From Embiotoca jacksoni (Eukaryota > Chordata > Actinopteri > Embiotocidae), in assembly GCA_022577435.1 (NCBI GenBank), contig JAKOON010000106.1, forward strand, positions 53,501 to 117,500: a stretch of DNA of 64,000 bases. Direction: 5' to 3'. A program made the position numbers and the translations under genes. Numbering within the stretch: the first letter of the stretch is position 1; every line of letters starts with the position of its first letter. Positions 57,610 to 64,000 of the stretch are shown piece after piece. The notes under the pieces are model-generated. The model saw only the letters and a program-made list of their open reading frames with translations, made no database searches and was not told where the DNA came from.

Positions 57610-57730
57610 CTGTGAACGTGGACTCGATCTCGCCGTCGGCTCGCGTCGGTCCCTTCCAGCTGTGAGGAGCCGGCCGAGTCTGTCCGACGCTCCGTCCTCC
57701 GGGCGTGGAGGAGACACGCAGCATGTCAAC
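57610..57730 (-). other. Possible 5' noncoding exon of the kcne gene
   Basis: On the minus strand a GC-rich segment ends 'cacgttcacag|gtaggtttt', a strong donor at 57609. An acceptor at 55915 precedes the kcne start codon by 27 bases. Splicing of the two is inferred only; vertebrate KCNE genes commonly have noncoding first exons. Confidence 0.4.
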
Positions 57731-58094
57731 GCGTTTTAATGAAACCGGGAAGGTCACAGAGGGAGGGAGGGGGCAGGGTAAGGGGGGCAAGGTCACGAGG
57801 TCAGATGTCGCCTCTGCATCACCGGGGGCCTCGTTGACCTGACGGAGGGTGATGATGATGTTCCACTTCGTGCGGTAAAGTGTGGACAGATCCCGCTCGC
57901 CTCTGGTCGCTCTTTGACAAAATTAAAAAAAATAAGATCTTTCCCATGTTCTGGTTTTGCAGCCGTCGGGGGACGAGCGTGTGGTCGCCACGGGGACGGC
58001 AGGAGGCGGGAACAAAGCTGCTTTCAGAGCTTTGGTGAGTCTGGATCCAGATCCAGTTACAACTCAATCACCTCCAAATGTCCTTACACTCACT

Positions 58095-58146
<52 letters not shown>

Positions 58147-59170
58147 GTGTGTGTGTGTGTGTGTGCGTGCGAGCTTTTATATCCCAGCGAGGACTTAGAC
58201 CCGAACACACACCATCCCACAGGGGACATGTAGGCGAAGACTTGGTTTTATTCGATTCAGGATTAAAGTTGTGATGGTTTGTGTCAGAGTGACGAAACAG
58301 TGGAGATGCATTATGTCAGTGCAAGTCCCCATGTGGATAGTGAAACAAGTGTGTGTGCAGCCTTTTTTTTTTTTTTTTTAATCACTCTATTTAATTTTAT
58401 TCTATTTAGAGGGTAAAATCACGGTGCAACATGGTCCAAAAAAAAGAAAACTACTTTCCCTCTTCGGTGTTTTGTGTCACTTGATAAATTGATCGAATTT
58501 TACAGCAAAAAAAACTCAGTGAAAAACAGTGAAATCCTTTATTTATAAAGCACTTTTCTGAACTTACGTTGCAAAGTGTCTGTTTGATTGACAGGCCTGT
58601 GATGCAGTCAGATTACAGCTGTCGGTGGGCGGGACGTAGTATCGTCAGGTTTCCAATCAGATCGGTCAGATCCACCGCTGGCTCCTCCCCCAACTCCTCC
58701 AAAACCGACAATGACGTCACTGCTGGTTGATGGTTGTTGTAAACTAACACTAAAGTGGTAACGTACGCAGGAATAAACAGCTGCTGCACGTTTTCACACT
58801 TTATCATGTTGTACAATTTAATTTGACTCAATTGGCATTTTTTTTTCTCATCGATCTAAACATGTTTTTTTTTTTTTTTTCAAAAACACACTGCTGCATT
58901 TGTCATTTTTTATATTTTATACACAGAAAGTTAAAGAATGAACTCCGGAAATAAAATAAAAAAAAGATCATTGGCTCTTCACATTTACAACCTTTTTTTT
59001 GTTGTTTACCTGGAGGCACCTGTGTTTAGAGGTGAAGCTGCCAAGCAACGTGACGACATCTTTTCACCTGGTGGGCGAAAAAAAAGAAAAACCGAAACAC
59101 AAAAACATGCTTACATGCAGGATGTGTTTCAACAATTTGTGAAAACCAGACGAAGTGGAACTCCTCGCTG
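57731..59170. other. Spacer between kcne and scn1b-like genes
   Basis: Holds a (TG)n microsatellite at 58097-58165, a reversed fragment of dispersed repeat family A at 58585-58705 ('gtttgattgacaggcctgtgatgcag' to 'ccaccgctggctcctccccc'), and T-rich stretches. TTTATT at 58538-58543 could be the minus-strand polyA signal of the scn1b-like gene. No coding exon is supported. Confidence 0.5.
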
Positions 59171-59173
59171 CTG

Positions 59174-61948
<2,775 letters not shown>

Positions 61949-63007
61949 GTCTGCCGGACGTCAACCGGTCACGCTGCCGCCTCCCCGTCGTCACGGCGAC
62001 CGTCCTTCAGTCCACACCGTGAGACCGTGAAACTCCCAAATGTCCCTTTAAGAGTCCAAACTTTGTGTTTCTCTCCGCAGCAGTCTGGAAGCGTCCCGTC
62101 GCACTTTAAGACGGTTAAATTTAGAGACCAGTTGGAACGTTTGAAACCGGAGACGACGACTCCGAAGGCCGCGGCCGCGTTTCCTCTCATTCATGGTCGC
62201 ACCGTCAGACGCTTCTGTGAATGTCGCGAGGTCACGTGACCTTCACCCCAACGGGTCGTCTGTTCTCCTGTTGTTGGTTTGTTACGTTAAAGAAAAGAGC
62301 TCACAGAGGAGACTGGACAGAACAACTCGGACTGGGTTTAAACTGGTTTCAGATATGGTTTGGACTGGTTTCGAACCCAGTTTTAGACTACTTTTATATG
62401 GACTTTGGACTGGTTTTAGACTTGGTTTAAACTGGTTTTAGAGTAGAGACTTTGTTTATGGACGATTTTGGACTTGATTAAGTCTTTTATTAAGTATTTT
62501 GATTAAGTTTATTAACCATGCATGTGAAAACAGACACGGACTCCTTCAAAGCGTTCACGACGTATATTATACGACTCTGGACAGATGTGGACCTGGACTG
62601 GACCTGGACCTGGACTGGACCTGGACCTGGACCTGGACCTGGACTGGATCCCAGTTCAAAGCGCTGATGAAGTTCCTCCTGGCCGACACGTGTCTGCGTG
62701 TTTTTAACGGGGATTAAACCTCCGTGAGATATTAAAGGACTGAAACGAGCTCTTCCTCTCCTTGCTTGGTGATTAAAACACGACTGATCTCACCGGTGAC
62801 GTGAGGAAAGGAAAAAAAAGGCCGAGGCCGGCCTAAGTGAAGGCCTCCACTTGCGTGCCGACCGTTTGACGCGTGACGAATGTGTGTGTGGTTATTTTTT
62901 ATGTTATTTTTTGGGCCTGTGGGCGTGGCAGGTCAAAGGTCAAATGAAAACACGGCCCACCTCTGAGGTCGTGCAAATATTACAAAATAAAAACAGATCC
63001 CTCCATG

Positions 63008-63059
<52 letters not shown>

Positions 63060-63753
63060 CTCTGGAGGTCAGGGATGCTGTCATGTGATGTAACCAGACA
63101 ACCCCCCACCCCACCCCTCCGTAACCTTGTATGAGCCTATAAAAGATAGTGACGGTGAAACGGAGACAGACAGAGGCTGAGACTTCAAGGAAATATGAAC
63201 ATATGATAAACCCTGTGTGTATACACACACACACACACACAGAGAGAGAGAGGGGGGGAGGGGGGGAGGAAGAGAGGGAGGGAGGGAGGGAGGGAGGGAC
63301 ACACCTCCCTCTCTGGCTGCTGATGGTCTTTTTATTTTTAGCGCAGATCGAGTTTCCAGCAGCGGGAGAAGCTGCGAGCGGCAGCAGACCGTCGGTAACC
63401 TGCAGCCGAGCGGCCGAGCGACAACACCTGCCGAGGATTTCTCCAAAAAAAACTGCCAAGTCACCGTGATGCTGTGTCATCGAGGCGAGAGGATGCGGAG
63501 GCGGCTGCCGGCCGAGGATCGGAGCTGACGGACAGGTGGAGGATGAAATTCAACTTGCATGCTGTTTATTCCTTAAAAAGAAAAGGACTCGGTGTTTGTT
63601 TCCGTGGAAACGTGTCTACTGAACTTCACTCAAACTCTTCTGAGTCACTTCATTGATTTCACAAATATTTAAGCAGAACAACTGTAACGCCCCAAAAATG
63701 CAGCTCTGATTTGTTGAAAATCACAATTATTTCTATGGGATTTAAGAAAATTA

Positions 63754-63784
<31 letters not shown>

Positions 63785-63990
63785 CAATAGTGAAACTAAT
63801 TGCTTGTGAAAAAATCAACCTCCTGTCTCTGAATGATCTTTAAAAATCCCTTTATCTGTTAAAATCTCGACTCTTATGCAGCATCTGGAAGGAACGTGTT
63901 TTTCAGATGCGGAAAATTCAGCGTACAAGTTGTTCAATACTGTAAGTTCCTTAAAAAAAATTAAATGACATTTCCACCCAGTGGACGTGT
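61949..63990. other. Right flank: repeats and a possible plus-strand promoter
   Basis: No gene supported. Degenerate GACTTGGTTT-like and 'ctggacctggac' (62585-62648) repeats, (TG)n at 63010-63055, (CA)n at 63223-63240, GGGA-rich repeats at 63240-63300 and (TTA)n at 63755-63782. 'cctataaaagatag' at about 63137 resembles a TATA box, and the GC-rich stretch 63340-63535, ending 'ggacag|gtggag', could be the first exon of a plus-strand gene beyond the window. Confidence 0.4.
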
Positions 63991-64000
63991 TTTAAGATAT

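Overview
This is a vertebrate nuclear genomic window, almost certainly from a teleost fish. The protein-coding genes have many exons with GT/AG junctions. The introns and spacers carry fish-type repeats: long (TG)n tracts, CTAT arrays, Tc1/mariner remnants, a Ty3/gypsy remnant and a tRNA-derived SINE. The order fli1-type ETS gene, etv2, pycard, scn1b-type gene also fits a fish chromosome. All exon models below were assembled by eye from splice sites, reading phase and family resemblance. No alignment was run.

Left third (1-29 kb): two ETS transcription factor genes lie head to head. A complete fli1-type gene (probably fli1b; 9 coding exons, predicted 456 aa, minus strand, 17526 to 1168) and an etv2/etsrp-type gene (7 coding exons, predicted 371 aa, plus strand, 22489 to 27639) share about 5 kb of upstream sequence. 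Both families act at the top of blood and endothelial specification. The last intron of etv2 holds a roughly 970-bp minisatellite that seems to have arisen inside a transposon remnant.

Middle (29-51 kb): a pyrin-domain (PYD) inflammasome region. It contains pycard/ASC (PYD plus CARD, 183 aa), an extra copy of its first exon 5.3 kb upstream, and a third half copy fused in frame to a 921-codon gypsy-type remnant. About 1 kb downstream of pycard starts a large gene with six successive PYD exons, each followed by a short linker exon except that no linker was found after the sixth. A FIIND (ZU5-UPA) domain follows, and the protein ends in a seventh PYD where mammalian FIIND proteins carry a CARD. 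The FIIND keeps the His and Phe-Ser residues used for self-cleavage in NLRP1, at the same spacing. I infer a sensor whose UPA-PYD fragment could be released and recruit the neighbouring ASC by PYD-PYD contact. This is the most interesting system in the window.

Right third (51-64 kb): a single-coding-exon dnajc28, a kcne1-like potassium channel beta subunit (minus), and a complete five-exon scn1b-like sodium channel beta subunit (minus, 216 aa). Inverted-repeat transposon copies and a roughly 0.5-kb dispersed repeat lie between and inside these genes. The last 2 kb holds repeats and a possible promoter but no gene I can support.
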